In this document: piece after piece, positions 8,885 to 20,402 of the stretch
Position numbering within the stretch: position 1 is the stretch's first letter
How the letters are laid out: the number at the start of each line of letters is the position of its first letter
DNA from: an uncultured Rhodospirillales bacterium
GTDB taxonomy: Bacteria > Pseudomonadota > Alphaproteobacteria > Azospirillales > Azospirillaceae
DNA length: 58,125 nucleotides
Assembly (NCBI GenBank): GCA_903920145.1
Contig: CAIXKV010000218.1
Coordinates: 1 to 58,125 of the forward strand
Direction: 5' to 3'
Program-made: the position numbers and the translations under genes
Notes under the pieces: generated by a model
Told to the model about the DNA's origin: nothing
Databases searched by the model: none
Seen by the model: only the letters and a program-made list of their open reading frames with translations

Positions 8885-9573
8885 TCACGGTCGCCGGGCC
8901 GCCCTCGGTGGGCAAGACCTCGGTCATCGTCAGGACCGTCAAGGCCCTGGCCACCCAGGGCCTTGACGTCGGCATCGTCAAGTTCGACGCCCTGTCGACC
9001 TCGGATGATCAGGTCTATCGGCGTGCCGGGCTGCCGGTGGTGGTCGGCCTTTCGGGCAGCGTCTGTCCCGACCATTTCTTCGTCAGCAACATCGACGACT
9101 GCCTGGGTTGGGGCCAACAGGCGGGACTCGACATACTGATCGCCGAGAGCGCCGGCCTGTGCAACCGCTGCTCGCCGCACATCCAGGGGGTTCTGGCGGT
9201 CTGTGTCGTCGACATGCTCTCGGGTATCCATACCCCGCGCAAGATTGGCCCGATGCTGAAACTGGCCGACTTGGCCGTGGTCACCAAAGGCGACATCGTC
9301 TCTCAGGCCGAACGCGAGGTCTTCGCCTTCAATGTCCGCCTGGCCAATCCCCGCGCCATAATCCTGTTCTTCAACGGCATCACAGGCCAGGGCGCTGCCG
9401 AACTCGCCTTTCACTTGCGTCAGGCGCCGCCGGTGGAGACTCTGGATGGCCGGCGCCTGCGCTTTCCCATGCCGTCCTCGGTCTGCCCCTATTGCATCGG
9501 CGAAACCGTGATCGGTCGCGACCATCAGCGCGGCAACGTGCGCAAGATGAGCTTTGAAAGTGCATCGGCATGA
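8875..9573 (+). CDS. Cys-rich SIMIBI/G3E-type GTPase (HypB/CobW-like)
   Basis: A 232-residue P-loop GTPase. Walker A GPPSVGKT is at residues 8-15, a switch Asp lies near 38 (VKFDAL), and TKGD at 137-140 serves as the guanine-specificity motif. Cysteine motifs are prominent: CPDHFF at 64, CNRCSPH at 96-102 and CPYC at 204-207. Together they could hold a metal or Fe-S cluster. The family is related to HypB, UreG and CobW, which load metals into enzymes, but this clade differs from all three and I know no characterised member. AGGAGG precedes the start, which overlaps the previous gene by 10 bases. In this operon a role in metallocofactor delivery for the vanadium nitrogenase is plausible but unproven. 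Confidence 0.82.
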   Translation: MRVITVAGPPSVGKTSVIVRTVKALATQGLDVGIVKFDALSTSDDQVYRRAGLPVVVGLSGSVCPDHFFVSNIDDCLGWGQQAGLDILIAESAGLCNRCSPHIQGVLAVCVVDMLSGIHTPRKIGPMLKLADLAVVTKGDIVSQAEREVFAFNVRLANPRAIILFFNGITGQGAAELAFHLRQAPPVETLDGRRLRFPMPSSVCPYCIGETVIGRDHQRGNVRKMSFESASA

Positions 9574-10598
9574 GGGATCGGATGCTGTCGCTGACCCTCG
9601 CCGAGTTGGCCGGCTGGCACCCGGCGATCACCGAGTTCCTGATCTCGGCCGATGCTGCCGGGGCCAAGCCGGCCCGGACCCTGGACGCCTGGCTGCGGGC
9701 GCTGACCGATGACCGTCTGTCCGACATCGGCATGGATCGTGATCAGGTGCTGGACCATCTTGAAGCCTTGGCGCATCAGGTCGAGACGCTGCGCGGCACG
9801 TCCGAACAGTCGGTGCGGTCCCTGACCGTTCTCGGCGGACACGACAAGAGTGATCGCCCGGAAGTGCTGACCCTGACCCTCCAGGTCGGCGACGTGCTGT
9901 GCATCGTCGGCCCCACCGGTTCGGGCAAGAGCCGTCTTCTGGCCGACATCGAATGCCTGGCCCAGGGCGACACCCCGACCGGCCGCCGGGTTCTGGTCAA
10001 TGACGCACCGCCCGATCCCGGCTGGCGCTTCGCCTCTGGCCGTAAGCTGATCGCACAACTGTCCCAGAACATGAATTTTGTGGTCGACCTGACGGTCGGC
10101 GAGTTCGTGGCCATGCATGCCGATTGCCGCATGGCGCCTAACCGTGACGCCGTGGTGCGCGAAGTCATCGCCTGCGCCAATGACCTCGCCGGCGAGAGCT
10201 TCGCTGTCGGGGTGTCGCTAACCCAGTTGAGCGGCGGCCAGACCCGGGCGTTGATGATCGCCGACACCGCGCTCCTGTCGGCGTCGCCGGTAGTGCTGAT
10301 CGACGAGATCGAAAACGCAGGCATCGACCGCAAGAAAGCACTGGCGTTGCTGATCGCCCAAGAAAAGATCGTGCTGATCTCGACCCACGACCCGGTGTTG
10401 GCCTTGCTGGGCAGCCGACGCATTGTGCTCCGCAACGGTGCCGTCGCAGAGATCATCGAGACTGGGGCGGACGAGAAGGCCAATTTGGCCATCCTGGAAC
10501 GGATCGACCGTAGCCTGATGGAGGTGCGTCATCGCCTGCGCTGCGGTCAGCGTATTGATGTCCCCCTGGCATGGCCGCCGACCCTGGATAATGAGTGA
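9570..10598 (+). CDS. ABC-type ATPase with extra N-terminal domain
   Basis: A 342-residue ATPase. Residues 1-80 form a helical domain resembling DUF1858-like or hybrid-cluster-associated domains (LAELAGWHPAITEFLISADA). The ABC part follows, with Walker A GPTGSGKS at 114-121, signature LSGGQ at 220-224, Walker B VVLIDEIENAGID at 241-253 and H-loop H273. No permease is encoded nearby, so it may be a soluble ABC ATPase working with the GTPase and binding protein rather than a transporter. The start overlaps the GTPase stop (ATGA); ATG 9582, with GAGG upstream, is an alternative. Function unknown. Confidence 0.8.
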   Translation: MRDRMLSLTLAELAGWHPAITEFLISADAAGAKPARTLDAWLRALTDDRLSDIGMDRDQVLDHLEALAHQVETLRGTSEQSVRSLTVLGGHDKSDRPEVLTLTLQVGDVLCIVGPTGSGKSRLLADIECLAQGDTPTGRRVLVNDAPPDPGWRFASGRKLIAQLSQNMNFVVDLTVGEFVAMHADCRMAPNRDAVVREVIACANDLAGESFAVGVSLTQLSGGQTRALMIADTALLSASPVVLIDEIENAGIDRKKALALLIAQEKIVLISTHDPVLALLGSRRIVLRNGAVAEIIETGADEKANLAILERIDRSLMEVRHRLRCGQRIDVPLAWPPTLDNE

Positions 10599-11154
10599 GC
10601 ACATGGACGCCATAACGTTGCTGCTGGAGCGGCGATCCTGCGCCGCGCTGCAAGCACCCGCCCCGGAGGGCGAGGCATTGACTGTCATCTTGCAGGCGGC
10701 CTTGCGGGTTCCTGACTTTCAACGGCTGCGCCCATACCATTTTATCTTGGCTTCAGGAGACGGCCTTGATCGTTTGGGTGCGTTGATGGCGCGCGCCGCC
10801 GTCGCGACCGACCGGTCGCCCGAGGAGATCGAACGCGCCCGCCGCATGCCTCATCGCGCCCCACTGGTGATCGTGGTCGTCTCCCGCTATCGCCCAAGCC
10901 TCATCGTCAGTCGGTTCGAACAGCATCTGAGCGCCGGGTGCGCAGTGATGGCCATGCAGATGGCGGCGGTAGCGCAAGGGTTCGGCGGCATCTGGCGATC
11001 AGGATGGCTGATGTTTGATCGCGGTCTGCACACGGCTCTCCATCTTGAACAAGACGATCACATAATTGGCTTTCTCTATCTCGGCACGCCAACCCTTGCT
11101 CCAAGCAAGCCGATCCCCACCGTCGACGTTAACAACTATGTCCGCTGGCTTTAA
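10591..11154 (+). CDS. nitroreductase-family flavoprotein
   Basis: A 187-residue FMN-dependent oxidoreductase of the YdjA/nitroreductase type. The LERRSCAAL motif near residues 11-19 contacts the FMN phosphate. LRVPDFQRLRPYHFIL and the GCAVMAMQMAAVAQGFGGIWRSGW segment (near 112-135) form the dimer and flavin pocket. The start overlaps the end of the ABC ATPase gene; ATG 10603 is an alternative. Last gene of the operon. In this setting it could reduce a metal or cofactor intermediate, but the family accepts many substrates. Family assignment is firm, role is not. Confidence 0.87.
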   Translation: MSEHMDAITLLLERRSCAALQAPAPEGEALTVILQAALRVPDFQRLRPYHFILASGDGLDRLGALMARAAVATDRSPEEIERARRMPHRAPLVIVVVSRYRPSLIVSRFEQHLSAGCAVMAMQMAAVAQGFGGIWRSGWLMFDRGLHTALHLEQDDHIIGFLYLGTPTLAPSKPIPTVDVNNYVRWL

Positions 11155-11202
11155 TGGAGCGGGTTGGCATCCAAAAATCGATCTCTGCATCCGCTAAATA
11201 AG

Positions 11203-11432
11203 ACCATCGGGCCTTGATGGTGACTCATCAAGGTTGCCCTCAGACGCCGGGCGGGCGCATCCGCGCCCTTGGCTTCGCGCCATGGGGCGCGCGGCGGCGG
11301 TCGCCGCCGATACCAAGCTGCCCGCAGACGCCGGGCGGGCGCATCTGCGCCCTTGGCTTCGCGCCATGGGGCGCGCGGCGGCGGTCGCCGCCGATACCAA
11401 CGGCACGGATCTTGTCTAGGGCCGTTGGTATT
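11203..11432. repeat. modular palindromic repeat, copy 2, with 84-bp tandem unit
   Basis: H1 (11203-11233) is followed by two spacer S units in tandem (11235-11318 and 11319-11402, 84 bases each, nearly identical) and then H3, ending GGTATT at about 11432. The repeat end overlaps the TAA stop of the radical-SAM gene on the other strand. It fills the gap between two convergent genes and could act as a bidirectional terminator. Confidence 0.9.
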
Positions 11433-13149
11433 ACCCGGCCTTGCGCTGATCAACCAGGGCATGGAGTTGTTTCAAGGTTTCTCGGCGCTGGGCCTTTCTT
11501 TTGACCCCTGAGTCTGCGGCTTCGAGTGGTTCGTCCTCGTAGTCGCGCGGAATGATTCGGGAGATATCGAAATCGGCCGGTACCGAGGCAATGTCGAAAT
11601 CAGCGGCACTAACCTTTTGGTACTTAACGATGATGGTGGTCCACAGAGCCAGCCAGAATTTCAGATAAGAGAACCGGTTGGCAATGTGACGACGTCCGAG
11701 AACGAAGAAGAAGCCTTTGATGAACCAGACGAGATTGCGGGGCTTGGCGATGAACCGGCCAATCCGTTCCAGGGCCAAACCGACGGCTTCGGGATCACGC
11801 ACGATCATGCGCACCGCTTGCCCAAGGTTAAAGTAACTGCCGCCGTTTAAGGGAATATAATGGCCCCGATCAAGGTTTTCAAAAAACGCTTTTAGCCGCT
11901 TAAACTGGTACTCGCCATCGGTCATAACCTGGATGAAGCGCAGGAAATTTGCGATCATCTGGTCTTTGTTCTGAAGGTAGAGGATGTTGGTATGGTATTT
12001 ATGGCCGCCTAGCCCATAACGGACATCACGAAGGCGCCCACCCAGGCTCATTCGCTGATAGAGCGGGGTGCCGGGTAGGGCGGTCAGGAACGAAGGATCG
12101 CCCGATAGCAGGCCAGATCTGAGGATGCCGTCAAGGGTCACGTCGAAACAATCGTCGCCATCGGAATCAAAGCCGAAGATCAGGCCGGCAATCACCGAGA
12201 AGCCATAGGACTGGATGTCCTGGATGGCACCGACCACTCCGGCTGCGGTGTTCTGGACCTTGGCGGTTTCAAGCAACGAGTTGGAATTAAAACTCTCGAC
12301 GCCGATGAATACGACATCGAAACCGGCGTGACGCATTTTCTGCATCAACCCCGACATCTTATAGAGATTGATGGTCAGCCACGTATAGAGAACCGGCGTC
12401 GCTCCAGTCCGCTGGCGCCAAGTCAGAATTTCGTCCACCACCTGCTCGGCCCAGCGCGGCTCACCGATGAAATTATCGCAGGCCAGCAGGAAGGTACGGA
12501 CGCCCTTATCGTAAAGATAGGCCAGTTCGCTGGCAACGAGCTGGGGCGACTTGTTGTGGGAGCGGTTATTGTCGGGTAATACCCGGATATCACAGAATTC
12601 GCAAAGGAACGGGCAGCCCCGCGAAACCTCGAGCACGGCTCCGTAATACTGGCTGATCGTCCGATCCAGCAGTGGCCGGAACAGCGGCCGGGCGCGGGAG
12701 ATTTCGAAACGCTGTGGGCTCTTGAAGACCGGCACCAGCGGCTCGCCCGAAACCGCCTTGGCGACGATTTCAGCAATGGTGTCTTCAGCGTCGCCAATCA
12801 CCACCTGATCGAAGAAAGACAGCTTGTCCAGGTCGCCCGCCTGTTCGTAGGACCAAGTGATCGGGCCACCGAGGATGCACCGGGCCTGGGGATAACGATC
12901 CTTCAGATGGCGGTGAACGCTGACCAGGGTAGGAAAATCCTGGTTGATGCCCGTGAACAGAAAAACTTCGGCGGCCTGGATTTCTGAGACCTTCACCAAT
13001 CGCGTATCATAAAGTTCGAAGTCATAGAGATTGCTATCAAGATGCGCGGCCAGGGTATACATCCAAACCGGCATAAAGATGACGCCATTGTTTTGCGTCG
13101 CAGCATAGACCGGGTTTGGGCAATGAATGAACGATACGCGATGTTTCAT
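11431..13149 (-). CDS. B12-binding-type radical SAM protein
   Basis: A 572-residue radical SAM enzyme. The first 150 residues form a cobalamin-binding-like Rossmann domain (CILGGPITWSYEQAG near 91-105), though the classical DxHxxG is not obvious. The cluster ligands C179, C183 and C186 are in SRGCPFLCEFCD. A TIM-barrel region with FIGVESFNSNSLLETAKVQN (near 280) and GLIFGFDSDGDDCFDVT follows, and the C-terminal part is basic with hydrophobic stretches. The family includes HpnP-type methylases and other carbon-skeleton enzymes. It lies 39 bases after a GT2-GtrA gene on the same strand, which suggests lipid or glycan modification. Its stop codon lies in a repeat. Confidence 0.9.
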   Translation of the reverse strand: MKHRVSFIHCPNPVYAATQNNGVIFMPVWMYTLAAHLDSNLYDFELYDTRLVKVSEIQAAEVFLFTGINQDFPTLVSVHRHLKDRYPQARCILGGPITWSYEQAGDLDKLSFFDQVVIGDAEDTIAEIVAKAVSGEPLVPVFKSPQRFEISRARPLFRPLLDRTISQYYGAVLEVSRGCPFLCEFCDIRVLPDNNRSHNKSPQLVASELAYLYDKGVRTFLLACDNFIGEPRWAEQVVDEILTWRQRTGATPVLYTWLTINLYKMSGLMQKMRHAGFDVVFIGVESFNSNSLLETAKVQNTAAGVVGAIQDIQSYGFSVIAGLIFGFDSDGDDCFDVTLDGILRSGLLSGDPSFLTALPGTPLYQRMSLGGRLRDVRYGLGGHKYHTNILYLQNKDQMIANFLRFIQVMTDGEYQFKRLKAFFENLDRGHYIPLNGGSYFNLGQAVRMIVRDPEAVGLALERIGRFIAKPRNLVWFIKGFFFVLGRRHIANRFSYLKFWLALWTTIIVKYQKVSAADFDIASVPADFDISRIIPRDYEDEPLEAADSGVKRKAQRRETLKQLHALVDQRKAG

Positions 13150-13188
13150 GGCCAGATACTCTGAGTAGTCGTGGATGGTGATTTCGAG

Positions 13189-14244
13189 TCACCGCTCGCT
13201 AGTGCGGAAAATTAAATCCCGCTGAATCACGAAGTTCGCCAGATAGATGATCGTTTCCGCCAGGATTTTTGCCAGGAGGACCGAAACATCAAATTGCTCT
13301 GACATAAATATAATCATCCCGTATGAGAAAAATCCGAGAACCACAACAGTGATTATGTATTTTGGAAGCGACTTTCTATGCTGCTCATCGGAAAAAAAGA
13401 CAAAATTTCTGATCATAAGGTAATTTGTAATCCCAGATATACTCCTCGATGCCACTTGTCCAGGAAATATTGCCCACCCAAGACCAATTAATGTAATAAA
13501 TATACTATTATCGATAACAGCTGCAATCACAGACGACATCGAAAAACGTAAAAGAGAAAAATATATTTTTGCGGAATCCAGTATCGGATTAAAATGTGAG
13601 CTTTTATTATTTTCAAGGTAAATGGTCAGAATCGGCTCTTCGACAATGGCGATGCCGAGCTGCTTGCACAGCAGCAGCATGTCCAGTTCGAACTCGTAAC
13701 GCTGGGCCGGTACCAACAGCAATTTGAGCGCCAGAGCGCGTGGAATGCCGCGCAGGCCGGACTGGGTGTCAGACAGCGGCACGCCGACCAGCACCCGGAA
13801 TAGAACTCGGGTCAGAGAGTTGCCGAAACGGCTGCGCAAGGGGACGTCGCCATCGAAACTCCGGGCGCCGACCACCAGCCGGTCGGGCTCGGCCTGAAGG
13901 CGGGCGCTGACCTTCAGCGAATCATCGACGCCGTGCTGGCCGTCGGCATCGATGGTGACCACTCCGGGGCTATCGGGCCAATGAACGCAAGCATAATTAA
14001 GACCGCTCTTGATGGCGGCGCCTTTGCCGAGATTGATGGCATGGTGCAACACGGTGGCCCCGGTCAGGGCGGTGATGGCGGCAAAAGTCCCGGCGCAGGC
14101 GGGATCGCTGCCGTCATCGACCACGATCACCTGGGGAAACCCGCGATCCAGCAGCGTCCGCACGAATTCTACGAGAGACTCCGCCGGCTGGTAAGCCGGA
14201 ATTAGGGCGATGACCCCGAGGTTGCCGTCTGAACACGCTGTCAT
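13189..14244 (-). CDS. family 2 glycosyltransferase fused to GtrA-like membrane domain
   Basis: A 351-residue protein. Residues 1-220 are a GT2 (dolichol-phosphate-sugar synthase-like) domain with VIALIPAYQPAESL, VIVVDDGSD (metal-binding DD), TIDADGQH and GARSFDGDVPLRSRFGN. Residues 225-345 form a four-helix GtrA-like membrane domain. It should build a polyprenyl-phosphate sugar at the inner membrane and help flip it. ATG 14244 is chosen because homology starts there; the frame stays open upstream into IS remnant DNA. The GtrA part (about 13200-13620) is far more AT-rich than the GT2 part, as if two pieces of different origin were joined. Confidence 0.9.
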   Translation of the reverse strand: MTACSDGNLGVIALIPAYQPAESLVEFVRTLLDRGFPQVIVVDDGSDPACAGTFAAITALTGATVLHHAINLGKGAAIKSGLNYACVHWPDSPGVVTIDADGQHGVDDSLKVSARLQAEPDRLVVGARSFDGDVPLRSRFGNSLTRVLFRVLVGVPLSDTQSGLRGIPRALALKLLLVPAQRYEFELDMLLLCKQLGIAIVEEPILTIYLENNKSSHFNPILDSAKIYFSLLRFSMSSVIAAVIDNSIFITLIGLGWAIFPGQVASRSISGITNYLMIRNFVFFSDEQHRKSLPKYIITVVVLGFFSYGMIIFMSEQFDVSVLLAKILAETIIYLANFVIQRDLIFRTSER

Positions 14245-14317
14245 CGTGGTATCGATCCAAATCTTGATTGTGGGGGTGGGGCTAACGCGGCTCCGGCGGC
14301 TCGGTCGTCGGCAACGG

Positions 14318-14570
14318 GCTGGTGGTCTCGGCGACGGTTGAAGAGGGTGGTGACCGGGTCGTGGATGGAAAGAAACCGTTGGACCTGCCGAGCCGACTTG
14401 AACCACCCTTTCATCTGCCGCTCTCGTCGTCTTGTCGGCTGATGGGAAGTCTCAGCCCGGTTGTTCACGCCTTTTGCCGCCGGCATCTCCCCAACTCTTC
14501 ACAGGCTCGGGGGGAAGTTAAAGGACAGCCACACCGCAGTCGACATAACCATCGGCGGGATGGCGATGCG
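14318..14570 (-). pseudogene. IS6-family transposase remnant, internally deleted
   Basis: On the minus strand one frame reads an N-terminal block (VMSTAVWLSFNFPPSL), an in-frame TGA, then EMPAAKGV joined directly to the C-terminal block NNRAETSHQPTRRRERQM and FLSIHDPVTTLF. These match the start and end of IS6/IS26-type DDE transposases, while the catalytic middle is missing. It lies just upstream of the GT2 gene and next to a repeat. Not functional. Confidence 0.8.
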
Positions 14571-14654
14571 GGATCAGAGTGTGTCGCCACGGCGCATCAT
14601 ACTCGGGACGGGCCGCCTCCGGCAACCGACCAGTTGCCAACCTGACGGTGTCTG

Positions 14655-14842
14655 ATACCGGCGAGTTCTAACAATGACACACCGCCGGTATCGGGCCGCG
14701 ACGGCGGCCCCGCGTCCTCGTGGACGCGAAGCCAAGGGCGCGGATGCGCCCGCCCGGCGTTTGAGGGCAGCCTTGATGAGTCACCATCAAGGCCCGATGG
14801 TTATGATACCGGCGAGTTCTAACAATGACACACCGCCGGTAT
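14655..14842. repeat. modular palindromic repeat, copy 3
   Basis: Order is H2 (ATACCGGCGAG..CCGCCGGTAT), spacer S with the variant CGCGTCCTCGTGGACGCG stem, H1, then a second full H2 at 14816-14842. It lies between the ModE-like gene and the IS6 remnant. Confidence 0.9.
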
Positions 14843-14923
14843 CGGGGCCGCTCATCACACAAGGGCCGCTTTAATGTGTTAACATGAAAGCTCGATGGTG
14901 TGACGGAGCGAGTGGCGGCGCGG

Positions 14924-15370
14924 TTACGGCGTGCCGGCGGCTGCTCGTCGTTTCTTGGCACGACAGTCCGGCGAGGCCATCCCGGCCTCGATCGCCTCGC
15001 AAGTGCCTTCAACCGGGACCGATGCCGAAATCGGGGCCAGCAGGTGGCTCAGGGCGTCGACATCGCTGGCGAACAGAAGTCTGGCCCGGATCTCCACCGA
15101 CCGGAAGATTTCCAGGACGGCGCGGCCGGTTTCGGTCAGAGCGGCGCCGCCGCCGCGACGGCCACCCATGACCCGGGTAACTAGCGGTTCCCGGAAATGA
15201 TGGTTCAGACTATCCACCAGCTTCCAGGCGTTGGGATAGGCAATTCCCAGGACGCGGGCCGCCGCCGAAATCGAGCCATGGCGGTCGATGGCCTCCAGAA
15301 TCTGTATCTTGCCGGGGCCGATGAGGGGGAGAATGCGCACCTGAATGCGAAGATCGGGGGTGTCCGCCAT
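14924..15370 (-). CDS. ModE-like transcriptional regulator, HTH domain only
   Basis: A 148-residue winged-helix regulator of the ModE N-terminal type. The helix-turn-helix region is ILEAIDRHGSISAAARVLGIAYPNAWKLVDSLN near residues 24-56, followed by the wing GGRRGGGAALTETGRAVLEIF near 71-91. Full-length ModE is about 260 residues with two molybdate-binding TOBE/Mop domains; these are absent, so the protein may not sense molybdate itself. It ends the vnf operon orientation, 66 bases after vnfX. ModE proteins repress alternative nitrogenases when Mo is present, which fits the position. Whether it binds DNA at vnf or at the phn operon is unknown. Confidence 0.85.
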   Translation of the reverse strand: MADTPDLRIQVRILPLIGPGKIQILEAIDRHGSISAAARVLGIAYPNAWKLVDSLNHHFREPLVTRVMGGRRGGGAALTETGRAVLEIFRSVEIRARLLFASDVDALSHLLAPISASVPVEGTCEAIEAGMASPDCRAKKRRAAAGTP

Positions 15371-15435
15371 GGGGCCGTCCTGCTGACGATCCCCTTGGCG
15401 TAGCCACTCGGCCGGGCCGCGTCAATGGCTTGGTC

Positions 15436-15921
15436 TCAGATTTCCTGGTCGTCCAGCGCCAGCCGGTTACCGACGCCGTCTCGCATCACCCGGCGCAGCC
15501 ACAGCGGCGGTACGCCGTTCAGCATGCGCTGAAGATTGACGATGATCTCGTCGATATCCCGAACTCGCTCGCTCTTGACCGGGAACACCCGCTGATTGTG
15601 GACTCGCACCGCCGCCAAATCGCTGAGGCCCAGGGCGAACAGCACCGAACAGCCTTCCAGGGCCTCGACCCGCTCGAGCAGCGGATCCCGTCCGGTGCCG
15701 TCGTCGTCGTCCATCTCGTCCATGACGCAACCGCCGCCGGCGGTACCCTGGCCGCCGCCCAGCCCTTTCTTGGCGCCCCGGCTGAAATGAACCACGTCGA
15801 CGAATTCCGAGGCATCGCGCGTAACGTCGTAGAACACCACCTGCTTGGCGACGGCGAAGTTGGCATCCACCTGGATGAGGCTGTTGGTGGCGATGGCGAT
15901 CCGGAGGTGCGGGCAATCCAT
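15436..15921 (-). CDS. vnfX: VnfX/NifX-family cofactor-binding protein
   Basis: A 161-residue protein of the dinitrogenase FeMo-cofactor biosynthesis family. It opens with LRIAIATNSLIQVDANFAVAK (the NifX strand and loop), has a GC-rich acidic insertion near residues 50-75 (GGGQGTAGGGCVMDEMDDDD) and ends with NLQRMLNGVPPLWLRR, a typical NifX/NafY tail. Such proteins carry NifB-co or VK-cluster type precursors between assembly proteins. It is 38 bases downstream of the 297-residue gene in the vnfDGK orientation, so VnfX is the natural name; a Mo-type NifX cannot be excluded. Confidence 0.85.
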   Translation of the reverse strand: MDCPHLRIAIATNSLIQVDANFAVAKQVVFYDVTRDASEFVDVVHFSRGAKKGLGGGQGTAGGGCVMDEMDDDDGTGRDPLLERVEALEGCSVLFALGLSDLAAVRVHNQRVFPVKSERVRDIDEIIVNLQRMLNGVPPLWLRRVMRDGVGNRLALDDQEI

Positions 15922-15959
15922 GGCGTGGTCCTCGAATGGGTTCGGGGGGGCGAAAAAGG

Positions 15960-16853
15960 TCAGGTCATCGGCTGGTTGACCGCTGCGATGTCGCGGCCGA
16001 AGCGCGGACGGAAGTTGGCCGGTAGGGTGGTCCCGTCGGCGGTGCGGGCGCGCCAGCGATCGAGTTCAGCCAGCGGCAGTCGGCCATCGGTCAGGGCTTC
16101 GACCGGGATGATGTGCAGGACGTCGCCCAGAGTGACAAAGAAATCGATGGGATAAAGCGCCGGATTACGCTGCGCTGCTCCGATCTCGATTTCCAGGAAC
16201 TCGCTGTCGAGCCGGACCTTGGGGTTGTCGCAGTCAAAGCGGAAATGGCGGTTGAGCGCCGGCTGGGCGCGGAACTGGTAGAGGCTGCGCCCCTCATCGG
16301 AATATCGTCTGATTTCATCGACAATATCATGAAAATACTGGGCGAGCAGCGACTCCACATAGGCCGCCGGGTACGGTTGGCGGAGCGCGTCCAGGTAATA
16401 GGCCACCGCCGATTCCAAAAGCATCAGACCCGCAGACGACACGTCCAGGATCAGCACCACCTTGTTGACGATGCCTTTGATCTTGACCACGCCGTTCTGC
16501 ATCTCGATGACGCTTTGGGGATCGAACGCCACGGTTCGCGCCACCCGCAGCACCCGATACAATTCGGCGACCATACGGTCGGTCTGGGTGGTGCGGGGTA
16601 ACTCGAGATACCACTGCCAGCTTGCCATGCCCTCAACCGATTGGTTTCGGGAGGCGAGGACGGCATCCAGCACCATAAAGGCACGGCAAACCCCGGCAAT
16701 CCGGTCGAGCGGCACGCCGTGGCTGGCTTCGGGGGCGGCAAAAGTCAGGGCCTTGCGCTTGGAATAGAGTTCGATCTGCCGGTATTCGGGCAGTGCCAAC
16801 GGGTTGGGCGAATCGGCGGACAGCACCGCGATCAGATCGAGCAGCAACGTCAT
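15960..16853 (-). CDS. uncharacterised vnf-operon protein, 297 aa
   Basis: No family is recognised. It is 297 residues, predicted cytoplasmic, without signal peptide or membrane helix. It has a helical middle (SAGLMLLESAVAYYLDALRQ near 140-160) and a C-terminal part with paired aromatic and acidic residues (YPIDFFVTLGDVLHIIPVEALTDGRL near 238-263). Cysteines are few. It lies 75 bases after vnfK and 38 bases before vnfX, so is very likely co-transcribed and linked to vanadium nitrogenase assembly or protection. It does not look like AnfO or NifEN. Homology searches of vnf loci would show whether it is a standard partner. Confidence 0.85.
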   Translation of the reverse strand: MTLLLDLIAVLSADSPNPLALPEYRQIELYSKRKALTFAAPEASHGVPLDRIAGVCRAFMVLDAVLASRNQSVEGMASWQWYLELPRTTQTDRMVAELYRVLRVARTVAFDPQSVIEMQNGVVKIKGIVNKVVLILDVSSAGLMLLESAVAYYLDALRQPYPAAYVESLLAQYFHDIVDEIRRYSDEGRSLYQFRAQPALNRHFRFDCDNPKVRLDSEFLEIEIGAAQRNPALYPIDFFVTLGDVLHIIPVEALTDGRLPLAELDRWRARTADGTTLPANFRPRFGRDIAAVNQPMT

Positions 16854-16928
16854 GGGAGTCCCTTTTCGGCAACGAATCGCTGGGCGCGCGGCCGGGGTGG
16901 GAACACCGTCCCCACCCCGGTCCCAGGC

Positions 16929-20187
<3,259 letters not shown>

Positions 20188-20265
20188 AGTCTCGAAAATG
20201 CCCCGGAGTCAAGGGTTCTGCGGAGAAACGGCCGAACTTGGTTCGGTCGTGGCCATTGGCCTGAT

Positions 20266-20279
20266 GTTCCGTTCGGTAC
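20266..20279. promoter_or_regulatory. VnfA-like activator site, GTTC-N6-GTAC
   Basis: On the minus strand this reads GTAC-CGAACG-GAAC, which fits the GTAC-N6-GAAC form I recall for the Azotobacter VnfA site. It lies midway between the two sigma-54 promoters (79 and 74 bases away). A second partial dyad, GTAC-N6-GTGC, is at 20296-20309 and a lone GTAC at 20330. Confidence 0.65.
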
Positions 20280-20352
20280 GATCGCGCGGGCAAGAGTACC
20301 GATTGGTGCGCCGTCGGAAGCCACAGGCGGTACTTTAGCGGGAAAGGTGCTT

Positions 20353-20367
20353 TGGCACGGCCGTTGC
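20353..20367 (+). promoter_or_regulatory. sigma-54 promoter of the NifX-glyoxalase gene
   Basis: TGGCAC-GGCCG-TTGC, an exact consensus match, 35 bases before the start codon at 20403. Confidence 0.9.
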
Positions 20368-20402
20368 CTTTGGTCATCCGGCTTCATACTCCGGAGAGCG
20401 CC

